NCBI GenBank assembly: GCA_041746855.1
Contig: JBGTGG010000143.1
Coordinates: 1 to 64,000, forward strand
DNA length: 64,000 nt
Source of the DNA: JBGTGG01 sp041746855
GTDB lineage: Bacteria; Bacteroidota; Bacteroidia; Cytophagales; Cyclobacteriaceae
Direction: 5' to 3'
This document shows, one piece after another, positions 18,801 to 27,303 of this stretch (positions are counted from its first letter, which is position 1; every line of letters starts with the position of its first letter). Both the position numbers and the translations under genes were made by a program. Below the pieces are notes generated by a model, which was given only the letters and a program-made list of their open reading frames with translations, ran no database searches and was not told the origin of the DNA.

Positions 18801-21056
18801 AATTGAACCATCAGGGTCGCTTGCTGTCGCCTGAAGGATTGTACTATTACTTGGCAGGGTGAGGGTTACATCTGATCCGGCATTCACAACCGGGGATTGA
18901 TTGATAGCCGCAGGTAAAACTGTCAACGTCATTTGATCTATACCTGTTGCCCCTTGGTTATCAGTTACGGTTAATAGGAATACATAGCTTCCTTCTATAA
19001 GCCCTGAAGCTGTCAGGTTAGCAGTGGTTTGATTTGAAAGCGTGGCTGCGGGTCCACTTTGTTTTGTCCAACTATAGGTTGCAATCGTGCCGTCAGCATC
19101 AGTTCCGGATCCATTGATGACAATTGTATTGGTGGGTAAGGTTATGGACCGGTCGGGTCCGGCATTGGCTTGGGGAGGTACATTTACCGGAGCTGCATTT
19201 ACAGTTACGGTAACATCATCAAAGCCTGTTGCCCCATTATTATCTGTTACGGTAAGCCGAAACGTATAGACACCTTGTGCCAAATTACTAACCGACACTG
19301 TTGCAGAAGTGGCATTTGTTAATGTTGCTGTTCCTGGTCCGTTAACCTGCGTCCATAAATATCCAGTTACGGAACCATCGGGATCAGACCCAGATCCAAT
19401 TATATTTATTGAGTTGGTTGGAAGTGTGAGTGTAATATTAGCCCCTGCATTGGCAGTAGGAGATTGGTTTGTGCCAACAACATTAACGGTAGCTTCTTCA
19501 AATGCTGTTGCACCACTATTGTCCGTTACAGTAAGTCGCACAACATAGGTACCTGCAACTAGGTTTGACATGGTTAAACTCTGCGTAGTGGCGTTGGTCA
19601 GGGTAGCCGTTGGTCCACTTACTTTTGTCCACTGGTATGCAGCAACCCAACCATCCGCATCACTTCCCCATCCATTTAAGGTAACTGAGTTTGTAGGAAG
19701 GTTAATGGTTTTATTGCCCCCCGTATGTGCCGTGGGGGGTTGATTAACTACTGCTGCATTGACGGTAACGATAACATCATCAGATCCGGTAGCTCCAAAA
19801 TTATCGGTAACGGTAAGCCTGAAAACATAAATTCCCGCTACAAGACCACTCAAACTTACGGTGGATGTTGTTGAACCCCCTAGTGTGGCAGCAGGGCCAC
19901 TGACTTTTGTCCAGAGGTAAGACGAAATGGAGCCGTCCGGGTCGGATCCACTTCCCACGAGATTAAGGGAATTTGTTGGTAAAGTAATCGTTCTATCAGC
20001 GCCCGCATTCGCCACTGGATTTTGGTTACCACTAAAAACCGAAATTTTTACATCATCAGAACCAGTCTGTGAAGCACTGTTGGTTGCTGTAAGCCTAAAC
20101 GTGTAAACTCCCTCCACCATATTCGCCAACGAAAGGGTAGGTGTATTTGCATTTGTCATGGTAACAGCAGGCCCACTTACTTTAGTCCATGCGTAGGATG
20201 TAATGGATCCTGTGGTGGTTGAGGCTGCACCAGTAACAGTAGTTGAGTTTGTTGGTAGAGAAATGAATTTATCAGCCCCTGCGCTTACTGAGACACCTTG
20301 TTTAACCTGCTCCATCAACCATTCGTACAGATTTGGGCTATGTAAAGAATTATCTGTTCGATAAGCATAGTTCCAGGCATCGTGCCATACACCAGGATAG
20401 ATTGTATAAATAGTTGGAGGAATAATCGCAGGAACGCAAGCATTAATAGCGTTAATCATGTTCGTGGTTCTATAAATAGGAACCACTGAATCTGCATCTC
20501 CATGAAATGCCCAAATAGGAATGTTGTTTTGCTGATAGGTGCAGGCCCAGGAAAGGGTGTTATACCCTCCACATATGGGAGCTAAAGCGGCAACCTTTTG
20601 AGGAAAGCTTCGCGTATAGTCCCATGCACCCCCACCCCCTAAACTTAAGCCTGTTATATAAATTCTTGTTGGATCAACACGTAGGTAGCTTCTAACGTAC
20701 TCAACAACCTCATCCATGTACCAGACTGGCCAGGAACCAAAATTGCTTTTCAGTTGAGGGGATATTAGGATAAATGGGAACTTGTATCCTTCAACAACAT
20801 ACCTCGGAGGACCATTGTATGCAACCATGGGAAGATCGGTGGTTCCATTGCCTCTCTCTCCCATACCATGAAAGAAGATTACAATGGGATAATTATTGGA
20901 GTTTGAATTATAGTCAGGAGGCAGGTATTCATAAAAGCCGATTTGGCTGGTAGGAGTAATTTTTGCGGTTTGGTTTTGTGCCAGCAAGGGAACTGACATA
21001 AATACTACAGCGAACATGGATAATATCCCCTGGGTAAAGCGCAATCTGTTGGACAT
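15819..21056 (-). CDS. giant T9SS-secreted esterase with 15 PKD/REJ-like repeats and type B (gliding) tail
   Basis: 1745 residues. Signal peptide ends PLLAQ. Residues about 30-250 are an alpha/beta-hydrolase: FFHGMGERGNG oxyanion loop, GLSLGGGG nucleophile (Ser138), HGDADSVVP aspartate and GVWHDAW histidine. Residues about 253-1655 are 15 consecutive repeats of about 93 residues (NQPPVANAGADRTITLPTNS-like start, W(T/V)KxSGP core, VTDNxGATGSDDVTVTV end), of the PKD/K319-like class. The C-terminal 90 residues (FNTFSPDGKGD, VEVFNRQGQKVF, WDGTFNG, LPEGVYFYVI) are a gliding-motility-type C-terminal domain, the type B T9SS signal. The repeats probably project the hydrolase away from the cell as an adhesin-like stalk. 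The PorP/SprF-SPOR gene follows directly. Confidence 0.9.
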   Translation of the reverse strand: MSNRLRFTQGILSMFAVVFMSVPLLAQNQTAKITPTSQIGFYEYLPPDYNSNSNNYPIVIFFHGMGERGNGTTDLPMVAYNGPPRYVVEGYKFPFILISPQLKSNFGSWPVWYMDEVVEYVRSYLRVDPTRIYITGLSLGGGGAWDYTRSFPQKVAALAPICGGYNTLSWACTYQQNNIPIWAFHGDADSVVPIYRTTNMINAINACVPAIIPPTIYTIYPGVWHDAWNYAYRTDNSLHSPNLYEWLMEQVKQGVSVSAGADKFISLPTNSTTVTGAASTTTGSITSYAWTKVSGPAVTMTNANTPTLSLANMVEGVYTFRLTATNSASQTGSDDVKISVFSGNQNPVANAGADRTITLPTNSLNLVGSGSDPDGSISSYLWTKVSGPAATLGGSTTSTVSLSGLVAGIYVFRLTVTDNFGATGSDDVIVTVNAAVVNQPPTAHTGGNKTINLPTNSVTLNGWGSDADGWVAAYQWTKVSGPTATLTNATTQSLTMSNLVAGTYVVRLTVTDNSGATAFEEATVNVVGTNQSPTANAGANITLTLPTNSINIIGSGSDPDGSVTGYLWTQVNGPGTATLTNATSATVSVSNLAQGVYTFRLTVTDNNGATGFDDVTVTVNAAPVNVPPQANAGPDRSITLPTNTIVINGSGTDADGTIATYSWTKQSGPAATLSNQTTANLTASGLIEGSYVFLLTVTDNQGATGIDQMTLTVLPAAINQSPVVNAGSDVTLTLPSNSTILQATASDPDGSIASYQWLKISGPTFSGTGNTTANFSLNDLEEGTYVFRITVTDNLGATASDEVTVFVFAGNQPPVINAPADQTITLPTSTVILNAVASDSDGTVDSYLWTNVSGPGSPTLSGATTASLTASNLIQGTYTFRITATDNDGATAFDEVDVVVQSATNQSPTANAGPNKSITLPTNSTNFNGSGVDPDGTIVSYTWVQISGTAATLTNANTATLTVQVPSDGIYIFRLTVTDNDGATGSNNVTLTVNPAVVNQPPVASAGANQTLTLPVNSTNLIGTGSDPDGSIASYLWSQVSGPAATLTNANFPTTSVSNMVEGIYVFRLTVTDNEGLTALAQVTVTVLPAAINQPPQAFAGPDQVITLPANSITLFGSGSDADGIVVSYLWTKQSGPTATLTNTNNATLSIADMVEGVYVFRLIVTDDDGATSTDDVTITVNAATVNQPPIANAGPNLTITLPTNSANINGSGSDADGSIASYLWAKVSGPTVTLGALTNPTLSVSNLVEGVYTFRLQVTDNDGATATDDMTITVNPTSVNQSPIVSAGPDRTIFLPINTVQLSGSASDPDGTIVSRAWTQVSGPAGAVLVNATTTLLTVNNLVEGVYIFRFTATDDQSSTGSDEARVTVNAATANQSPFANAGANQTIKLPTNSVILNGTGNDPDGTIAAYNWAKLSGPSCTLVNENTASLTVTNMVEGTYQFMLTVTDNLGATGSGQVLVTVLPATTNLAPVVNAGININVVLPTNTAVLTGTTTDDGTIAAVLWTKLSGPTVTMAGNTTTTLSLSDLVEGNYVFQLTATDDEGLTNSDNAAVSVFSAAASNLPPVVDAGGDRSIQLPENSIKIIAEAFDPDGIISSYLWTQTGGNVVTIDPHDTLFLELTDLIPGMYQFTVSVTDGEGLTASDVVNLQVQEESLNVKPFNTFSPDGKGDISTETWRINNADLLVDGTVEVFNRQGQKVFSSIGYATEWDGTFNGSLLPEGVYFYVIRCPDKKPINGSVTLIR
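16090..20298 (-). repeat. 15 tandem PKD-like coding repeats
   Basis: Fifteen units of about 280 bp encode the stalk of the giant type B cargo protein. Units differ at many codons but share the NQ(P/S)P start and VTDN(x)GAT end, so they have diverged; only the first and the last two units depart noticeably. Such arrays can expand or contract by recombination. Confidence 0.88.
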
Positions 21057-21494
21057 GATAATAAGCAGGTTTAAAGTTCACGTGTGCATAGCAAACTTCC
21101 TAAAAAGCCAAAGTTAAAAGTTATTAAACCTTAAATCTACAATTTTTGCTTTAGGTAAACAATATTGACCCAGGTTTATGAATGTTCGTGCTGAAATGCT
21201 GATTTACTCGCCAAAAAGCGTATTGATCTTCTAAATTGAGAGATATCGAGCTTATATAAAACTCCCCCGAGGATACAGAATTCTTTTCACAACCATAATA
21301 CCTCATTCTATGGGGTAAATGTAATACCCGCTTTATGCAAATTTAATAATGGGTTCAATTTTTAAGTGTGAACCATCAAAAAAAGGGTGGTTTTTGAAAC
21401 AGTCTTGATTTTGATTTGCTCTTGGGTAGGGAATCGACAAGGGTAAATCCGACTTTGTGACTAAAAATTTACTATTTAAACTTCATTATAATAA
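21057..21494. other. intergenic region with candidate promoter for the type B cargo gene
   Basis: 438 bp between two minus-strand genes. On the minus strand, a TAACTTTG -7 element (21116 to 21109) with a TTG at 21142-21140 (23-nt spacer) could drive the 21056 gene, about 50 bp upstream of its ATG. Near the other end a short inverted repeat (GGTTCA / TGAACC, about 21356-21378) may be a weak terminator for the glycosyltransferase operon stop at 21495. No coding frame recognised. Confidence 0.35.
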
Positions 21495-22637
21495 TCATGA
21501 TTTCAATGTTTCATGATAAACCCGTTCATATATCTCCATCGTTTTCTCGGCAGCGCGTTTCCATTGAAAATTTTGAACTTGTTTCAGTCCTTCGTCACAA
21601 TGTTTTTCCAGCAGGTTTGGACTTTCTAATAATTCCAATATGGCATCGCTGATATTTTTCACGTTATAGGGGTCGATCAGTTTAGCTCCATTTCCTGCAA
21701 TCTCCGGAAGTGCTGATATATTGGAGGTGATGACCGGTACCCCACACGCCATGGCTTCCAGTACAGGCATGCCAAAACCTTCCGATAGAGAGGGGAATAA
21801 AAAAAGCTTACTCAACGAGTAAAGATGCACCAAATCATCCTGACTAATATATCCGGGTGAATGAATATGACTGGCAAACTGGGTGGCTCCGGATTTTTTC
21901 AGATACTCTAGAATAAACTCTTGTGTTAATCCTGGGGTGACCAGGGGAAGAGGCTTTGGCGACTTCTGGGAATACATTATAAAAGCCTCTAAAACACGCT
22001 CAGGGTTTTTTCGGGATGAAGTATTGCCGAGGAAAAGAATAAAGTTATCAGGGAGTCGGTATTTTAACTGAGTTTCTCTAAGGATTTCGCGGTCAGTAGT
22101 TTTTATAAATCGTGCGTTAACGCCATTGTGTATTACGTGAATTTTTTTCTCATCGATCTGTAAACGTTCGATCATTCTTTTTTTTTCGTAATGCGATACG
22201 GTGATAATAGCTTTACTTTTTTTACATACCCGAGGAACAATAAATCTACGATACAAATTTCCATATCGTTGATAAGGTGAATCGGAATTGGGAATTGGGT
22301 CTAGAAAGATAACATCGTGAAGCGTTTGAATAATGGGTTTGCCACAATACAGTGGGGTCGTATTACCGGTGCAATGGAGGATATCAAGGTGTTCATCATT
22401 TGCTGCGATGGGGAGAAAAAATTGCTCAAAATCGAAAAATAGTCTTCCTTTAACTGTTCGTACTTTAAATTCCTTGTTATTGTTTAACTGGCCGCTGGCG
22501 TCACCTTTTGCCGTTAAAATAACAATTTGATGACTTGTCTTCAAGTTGTACAATTCAGTAATAAGCTCATTGGCTGAGATTTCAATTCCAAATTTTTTTT
22601 CTCGAAAAAGACGCTGAACCTCTATACCAATTTTCAT
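21495..22637 (-). CDS. glycosyltransferase family 4 (GT1-type, GT-B fold)
   Basis: 380 residues, last gene of the exopolysaccharide operon. It has the C-terminal GT-B donor-binding features of retaining GT4 enzymes: FLGNTSSRKNPERVLEAF and LFPSLSEGFGMPVLEAMACG, where the two Glu of the EGFGMPVLE (E-x7-E type) motif contact the nucleotide sugar, then ITSNISALPEIAG. The N-terminal acceptor domain (GIEVQRLFREKKFGIE, HCTGNTTPLY) resembles mannosyltransferases of capsule loci. Its ATG overlaps the stop of the preceding gene as TAATG, implying translational coupling. Donor and linkage are unknown. Confidence 0.88.
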   Translation of the reverse strand: MKIGIEVQRLFREKKFGIEISANELITELYNLKTSHQIVILTAKGDASGQLNNNKEFKVRTVKGRLFFDFEQFFLPIAANDEHLDILHCTGNTTPLYCGKPIIQTLHDVIFLDPIPNSDSPYQRYGNLYRRFIVPRVCKKSKAIITVSHYEKKRMIERLQIDEKKIHVIHNGVNARFIKTTDREILRETQLKYRLPDNFILFLGNTSSRKNPERVLEAFIMYSQKSPKPLPLVTPGLTQEFILEYLKKSGATQFASHIHSPGYISQDDLVHLYSLSKLFLFPSLSEGFGMPVLEAMACGVPVITSNISALPEIAGNGAKLIDPYNVKNISDAILELLESPNLLEKHCDEGLKQVQNFQWKRAAEKTMEIYERVYHETLKS

Positions 22638-23563
22638 TAATTTATTTTTTTAAAAAATCTAATTTCGGTTCCATTTACAGTGTGCCCAAGATTCCAGGAA
22701 ATCCCTTTCCAATAAGCTTTTAGGTGATCATATTCATTTCTAACGATAAAGCTGATTGTATTTTTCGGAATCGAAATAAAAATCAAAAAAAAGGGCCAGA
22801 ACAATTTACTTATTCCTGAAACATTTCTTCTCATAAATAGGATCCGGTTCCTGGCCAGATAATATGTTTTTAAAACTGAATTTTTTCCAACGGACAATGA
22901 TTCTTTATGATAGATGACGGCTTGCGGCTCATAGTAGATTTGGTATCCCGCCTTTTGTATCCGCGAAGACCAATCGAGTTCTTCATAATACAGGAAAAAG
23001 ATATCTGCGAACATTCCGGTTTTTTCAACAACTTCTTTTTTTAGGAACATGGCCGCTCCATGGGCGTACGGTGTGTATCCTGGACTGTCGTATTGGCCTT
23101 TGTCAACTTCAAGATCGCCAATGGAATTATTTCTACCGGTTACTGGATGAATTCTAGTAAAACCAGCGTACTGAATTACATTTGGTTGAAAGAAATATTT
23201 TATTTTTGGGCTAACCACACCAATTGAAGTGTCTCTTAAAAACGGTGCCAATAATTTTTCAAGCAAGTCAGGCGTTACTTCAGTGTCATTATTGACTAAA
23301 AAAAGATAATCACCATTGGCCGCTTCAATTCCGGTATTATTTCCACCAGTAAATCCCAAATTCCTCTCATTGACGATTAGTTTTACGTCAGGATAATTCT
23401 GGTAGATTATTGTAGTTGGATTTTCTTTGGATCCATTATCGACTACTATGATCTCAAAATTTCTATAGGTTAGATTTTTGGTTGATTCAAGAAATTGACA
23501 CGTTACTTCTGTGCCATTAAAATTTACAGTAATAATTGAAACGAGTGGATTTTCAATGTTCAT
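22637..23563 (-). CDS. glycosyltransferase family 2 (WbbL/rhamnosyltransferase-like)
   Basis: 308 residues, GT-A fold: PLVSIITVNFNGTEVT at the N terminus, IIVVDNGSKEN, and NNDTEVTPDLLEKL as the DxD-equivalent. FFLYYEELDWSSRIQKAGY is the acceptor/base region seen in WbbL-like rhamnosyltransferases. A hydrophobic stretch around 245-265 may sit on the membrane. It overlaps the previous gene's 3' end by 11 bp and the next gene's start by 1 bp, so it is in the middle of one transcript. The sugar transferred is not predictable. Confidence 0.86.
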   Translation of the reverse strand: MNIENPLVSIITVNFNGTEVTCQFLESTKNLTYRNFEIIVVDNGSKENPTTIIYQNYPDVKLIVNERNLGFTGGNNTGIEAANGDYLFLVNNDTEVTPDLLEKLLAPFLRDTSIGVVSPKIKYFFQPNVIQYAGFTRIHPVTGRNNSIGDLEVDKGQYDSPGYTPYAHGAAMFLKKEVVEKTGMFADIFFLYYEELDWSSRIQKAGYQIYYEPQAVIYHKESLSVGKNSVLKTYYLARNRILFMRRNVSGISKLFWPFFLIFISIPKNTISFIVRNEYDHLKAYWKGISWNLGHTVNGTEIRFFKKIN

Positions 23564-24737
23564 TCTGGGAAATGGTTGACTCTATTTCTCTTTGTTTATG
23601 TTCTGTATGAATGAAGGTCTTAGTTCCATTCCTTGATAGAAATACAGACTGAACTGTCTTAATCACCACAATGGGGAGTGTCATAAGGGCCTTAAGTGTT
23701 TTAAGCGATAAGAAATTTTTAGGAGTTGATATTACTAATGCAAGAAAGTAGAGAAACGTTAGAATAGACCAACGAAAAGTAATTTCCGTATTGTTATATA
23801 CCAAAGTAAAGATCCCACACAGTAAGGCTAAGCTGATCATACTAATGATTCTGGAAGGAAATATGTTTTGAATAACAGCCGAATGAAAAAAGTTTATATT
23901 CCCCTTGAAAAGCAGGAGGAGGCTTTTTAATAGATTTTTTCTTAGCACACTATATTGACCAGCGATCCATCTTCTTCGCTGATTTTTGTAGGCCTCGGGC
24001 GACTCTACTTTCTCGTCATATACTAGAAGCCCCTTTTGATAAGTGATAAAGTACCCGTTTTCAAGGAGGGCTAGTTGTAAATCCCTGTCTTCAACCACAG
24101 AATCAATCTTTGATAATTTTTCCTTCAACAATTTATATGGAAAGGCCATACCTGAACCGATAAGAGCGGATGAAAGCCCCAGTGCGTTGCTGCCTTGACG
24201 AAATAGATGGTTATTGATTGCTTCGCTTAAGCCATCGAGCATAGCCATTGGGGTGCTTAAGTTTTTTGCAACACGTTGCGCTTGAATAATCGTGTAGCCC
24301 GCATTAAATAGATTATTAATTTCCCGGAGAAAACTTTTTGATAAGATATTATCTGCGTCAGCGATGATAGCAATTTCATATCGCTCATCAAGTTGATTAA
24401 AAGCATAATTCAATGAGCGACTTTTCATACTTTTCTCAAACGATACAGGCAAAATAAATGCCCTCGTTGCGCTTAAATTTTTGATGGTTTTTTCCTGTAA
24501 CGAATCTGCGATGACAATTACATCAAATGCGGAAGTGGGATAGTCAAGCGCCAAAAGCTCCTGGGTTGTGTGTAGGATTACATTATCTTCTTTGTAACTG
24601 GGAACGAAAATTGCAATTTTTTTGAAGAGAGGTGTTGCGGGTGCTTCTTTCTTCTTGTAAAAATGCCCTGCAAGGGCAAGAACAAAAACATAAATGGAAT
24701 TTATCAAAAAGAAAACAAAGAGAAAACTTTCAATCAT
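23553..24737 (-). CDS. membrane GT2, processive-type (BcsA/NodC-like) glycosyltransferase
   Basis: 394 residues. An N-terminal membrane helix (about 3-24) precedes a GT2 catalytic domain with all elements of the processive family: IAFVPSYKED-like start, substrate Asp in VIADS, DAD at the metal site, VEDRDL as the third Asp (catalytic base) and NQRRRW as the QxxRW motif. Two or three C-terminal hydrophobic segments follow (about 285-375). Related enzymes make beta-linked polymers such as cellulose, chitin oligomers or poly-GlcNAc, or add single residues in capsule pathways. It lies between the sugar transferase and WbbL-like genes, so it probably extends a lipid-linked glycan at the inner membrane. 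Confidence 0.85.
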   Translation of the reverse strand: MIESFLFVFFLINSIYVFVLALAGHFYKKKEAPATPLFKKIAIFVPSYKEDNVILHTTQELLALDYPTSAFDVIVIADSLQEKTIKNLSATRAFILPVSFEKSMKSRSLNYAFNQLDERYEIAIIADADNILSKSFLREINNLFNAGYTIIQAQRVAKNLSTPMAMLDGLSEAINNHLFRQGSNALGLSSALIGSGMAFPYKLLKEKLSKIDSVVEDRDLQLALLENGYFITYQKGLLVYDEKVESPEAYKNQRRRWIAGQYSVLRKNLLKSLLLLFKGNINFFHSAVIQNIFPSRIISMISLALLCGIFTLVYNNTEITFRWSILTFLYFLALVISTPKNFLSLKTLKALMTLPIVVIKTVQSVFLSRNGTKTFIHTEHKQREIESTISQNEH

Positions 24738-24750
24738 GTGATAGAAAAAT

Positions 24751-25836
24751 TCAGACTGCCTCTTTCTGAAGCATGGCGGGAATAGTACTAAAAATTATTT
24801 TTAGGTCGAGCCAAAAGGAGTTGGTCATGGCGTACTCCATATCCAACTGAATTCTTTCTTCTGGTGACATATTATCTTTCCCACGTTTGGAAATTTGCCA
24901 TAGCCCGGTAATGCCGGCAGGGGCAAGAAAACGCCAGGCGATTTGGTCTTTTGTTAATTGTTCTGCTTCATATAGGGGCAATGGTCGGTTTCCAACCAAC
25001 GACATATCGCCTTTCAACACGTTTATGAGTTGCGGGATTTCATCAAGACTGGTCTTTCTTAGAAAGGCACCTAGTTTAGTAACGCGCGGATCATCTTTAA
25101 TTTTAAAAAATACACCACCACCTTCTTCACTATATTGATTTCGATGCATTAGTTTTTTGATTTCGCTATCGGCCCCAATCCGCATCGTACGGAATTTGTA
25201 GAAATCAAAAATTTTATATCCGGTACCTGCCCTTTTAGAGATATAAAAAACAGGCCCTTTTGAATCAAGCTTCACAGCAAGGGCAACTAACAACATAATC
25301 GGGGAGAGGAAAAACAGAGCCGCCCCGGAAAGGATAATATCAAAAATCCTTTTATTGCTCCAAACTTTCATCACCGGTGCATCGGAGACGGTGCTTACGG
25401 TATGCGGGTTTTTAACGCGATCGTTTTTGTATTCTTTTAATTTTTTTATGAATTCAAGCCGCTTTAAGAAACCGGTTGTCAGTGTACCAAAATAGTAGTC
25501 GTCCGCGCCAAGGGTCAAAGCAATATCCTTGGAAGGCTCTTCGTATTTTTTTGTATAAAAAATTAGCGGGATTGCTTTTTGACGGCACTGATCCTTTAAT
25601 TGCATCAGCCCATCAATCGATAAATCGGTATCGATAAAAACTGCATCCGGGGGATGAAGGCCGAACTCAATTATTGAAAGGGCTTGGTCAAGCGATGCAA
25701 ATGAATTGTAAATCTGCTCTTGTTCATAGGCAGTTTCAACCGTCACTTCATTGCTGACGCGCACAATATGTTTTAGTGCTTTCCCGTCTTGGGGCCGGGT
25801 AAGGGATAAATGAGGGGCTTTTAAACTTGCTTCCAT
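24751..25836 (-). CDS. receiver-like domain fused to WcaJ/WbaP-type polyprenyl-phosphate sugar-1-phosphate transferase
   Basis: 361 residues. Residues about 170-361 are the bacterial sugar transferase domain that starts lipid-linked glycan assembly on undecaprenyl phosphate: KRIFDIILSGAALFFLSPIM (membrane re-entrant helix), KRAGTGYKIFDFYKFRTM, LRKTSLDEIPQLINVLKGDMS, VGNRPLPLYE, PAGITGLWQISKRG. Instead of the usual multi-span or CoA-binding-like N terminus, residues about 20-140 resemble a response-regulator receiver (VFIDTDLSIDG around the phosphoacceptor position, IFYTKKYEE, LTLGADDYYFG). The acidic pocket near the N terminus is not obvious, so it may be a non-phosphorylated pseudo-receiver. 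A true CheY-like receiver gene ends 1 bp upstream. Confidence 0.85.
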   Translation of the reverse strand: MEASLKAPHLSLTRPQDGKALKHIVRVSNEVTVETAYEQEQIYNSFASLDQALSIIEFGLHPPDAVFIDTDLSIDGLMQLKDQCRQKAIPLIFYTKKYEEPSKDIALTLGADDYYFGTLTTGFLKRLEFIKKLKEYKNDRVKNPHTVSTVSDAPVMKVWSNKRIFDIILSGAALFFLSPIMLLVALAVKLDSKGPVFYISKRAGTGYKIFDFYKFRTMRIGADSEIKKLMHRNQYSEEGGGVFFKIKDDPRVTKLGAFLRKTSLDEIPQLINVLKGDMSLVGNRPLPLYEAEQLTKDQIAWRFLAPAGITGLWQISKRGKDNMSPEERIQLDMEYAMTNSFWLDLKIIFSTIPAMLQKEAV

Positions 25837-25837
25837 A

Positions 25838-26230
25838 TTATTTGGCTAGCACATTTTGATCACGGTCAGATTTGATGGCCTTCTCAACCTCGTCTAATAA
25901 TGCTTGTGGTTCAAAAGGTTTTACAAGGTAATTACTTGCTCCTAAATCCAAACATTGCTTTCGTTTTGCGGCATCCTCATATCCCGATAGCATCAATACT
26001 GGAATATCTTTGAACAATCCACTTTCCCTTAAATTTTCCAACAGTTCAATACCATCCAGGGACGGCATTTTTACATCGGAAATGATAAGGTCAGGAATAT
26101 TCCCATCCGAAAGCCATGCCCAGGCCTCCATTCCATTATTCATTACGACTACTTCATACTTGCTATGCAAAATTTTCTCTAAAAGCCAGCACAAAGGACT
26201 GTCATCTTCAATGACCAATACCTTCTTCAT
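25838..26230 (-). CDS. single-domain CheY-like response regulator
   Basis: 130 residues. I chose the ATG at 26230 because MKKVLVIEDDSPLC is a standard receiver start; the frame stays open upstream but that part is not receiver-like. All phosphorylation-site residues are visible: the acidic pair in VIEDD, the phosphoacceptor Asp in LIISDVKMPSLDG, the Thr/Ser site in VLMLSGYED and the lysine in NYLVKPFEPQ. No output domain. It is the first gene of the exopolysaccharide operon and is followed after one base by the receiver-like/WcaJ fusion, so it probably controls polymer synthesis by protein-protein contact. No kinase gene is nearby. Confidence 0.88.
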   Translation of the reverse strand: MKKVLVIEDDSPLCWLLEKILHSKYEVVVMNNGMEAWAWLSDGNIPDLIISDVKMPSLDGIELLENLRESGLFKDIPVLMLSGYEDAAKRKQCLDLGASNYLVKPFEPQALLDEVEKAIKSDRDQNVLAK

Positions 26231-26546
26231 GGTACAAAAGTTTAAATACCCAACAAAAAAATGCTGCTCTAAAGATCGAGATTGATTAAAGACGGGATCT
26301 TTAAAGCCAACTGTTAATAGACAATTCAAAATTAATTAAATTTTTGACTCTTATGTAACCCAAGTATTGAAATTATCTAAAAAGAAGGGTAATAGCCAGT
26401 AATTTTTATAGTTTTTGTTTCCTTTCCACAAGAAGATGTTCTAACATTTTACCGGAATCGATTGTGATTTGAACTGCTCAATGTTGGTTGCTTTTGCTAG
26501 TTTTGCGCTTTCCATCCAGAACAACTAAACATTAAGTCCGGATTAA
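26231..26546. promoter_or_regulatory. divergent promoter region, EPS operon and SDR gene
   Basis: 316 bp between the response regulator (minus) and the SDR gene (plus). A perfect TAnnTTTG element, TAGTTTTG at 26498-26505, lies 42 bp before the SDR ATG. The closest TTTG upstream (26468-26471) is a little farther than ideal. No hairpin or coding frame recognised. Confidence 0.4.
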
Positions 26547-27299
26547 ATGGCTAACTCTCGCTCTTCTAATATTAAAAATGTACTGATTTTAGGCGCTACA
26601 TCCGATGTAGCAAAAGCACTCGCTATTGAATATTCCAAGGTGGGAAATTCAATTTTACTGGCTGCCCGGTCTGTTAGTCGACTTGACTCTTTGAAAAGTG
26701 ACCTCGCCATTAAATACCAAAACAAAGTTGAGTTGGTAGAGTTTGATGCTTCCTTGCCTGCTACGCATCAGCAATTTTATGACAACTTACTTGTGAAACC
26801 AGATGTGGTGGTTTGCCTTTTCGGGTTCCTCGGAGGGATACCTGAAGACCGCAGTTGGAAGGCAACAGAAGAAATCCTCATGGTCAATTTTGTAGGTTGT
26901 GTTTCCATTCTGAACATTGTTGCCAAGGATTTCGCAAAACGTGGCGAAGGGGTTATTGTGGGGGTAAGCTCTGTAGCAGGGGAGCGCGGAAGACAAAGCA
27001 ATTATATTTATGGGAGTGCGAAAGCAGGTTTCACCGCTTACTTGTCAGGATTGCGAAACCAACTGTTCCCACTCGGGGTCCATGTGGTGAGTGTTATTCC
27101 GGGTTTTATCAAGACCAAGATGTTGCAAGGGTTGAAAACGCCAGCACCATTAACGGCCACACCAGAGCAAGTTGCCAAATCAATCGTAAAAGCTGTAGAG
27201 AAAAAGAAGAATGTGGTGTATGTGCTGTGGTTTTGGAAATGGATTATGCTGATTATCAAAACCATTCCTGAAGGGATATTCAAAAAACTGAAACTTTAA
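26547..27299 (+). CDS. short-chain dehydrogenase/reductase, DprE2-like
   Basis: 250 residues. Rossmann start NVLILGATSDVAKALA carries the GATS-type dinucleotide motif found in DprE2-like SDRs rather than the classical TGxxxGIG. The catalytic residues are Ser in GVSSVAGERG and the Tyr-Lys pair in IYGSAKAGF. The C terminus (WFWKWIMLIIKTIPEGIFKKL) is hydrophobic and may associate with the membrane, as in DprE2, which reduces a polyprenyl-phosphate-linked keto pentose. No DprE1-type FAD partner lies next to it, so that role is only a suggestion. A TAGTTTTG promoter element precedes it. Its stop lies 4 bp from the convergent menE stop. Confidence 0.85.
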   Translation: MANSRSSNIKNVLILGATSDVAKALAIEYSKVGNSILLAARSVSRLDSLKSDLAIKYQNKVELVEFDASLPATHQQFYDNLLVKPDVVVCLFGFLGGIPEDRSWKATEEILMVNFVGCVSILNIVAKDFAKRGEGVIVGVSSVAGERGRQSNYIYGSAKAGFTAYLSGLRNQLFPLGVHVVSVIPGFIKTKMLQGLKTPAPLTATPEQVAKSIVKAVEKKKNVVYVLWFWKWIMLIIKTIPEGIFKKLKL

Positions 27300-27303
27300 A
27301 TAA

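Noticed and set aside
16090..20298. Regular repeats that might suggest a CRISPR or satellite array
   Set aside because: Unit length of about 280 bp, continuous coding frame and PKD-like protein repeats explain the periodicity.
26855..27271. 138-codon frame inside the SDR gene
   Set aside because: Out-of-frame shadow; the SDR catalytic motifs are in the other frame.
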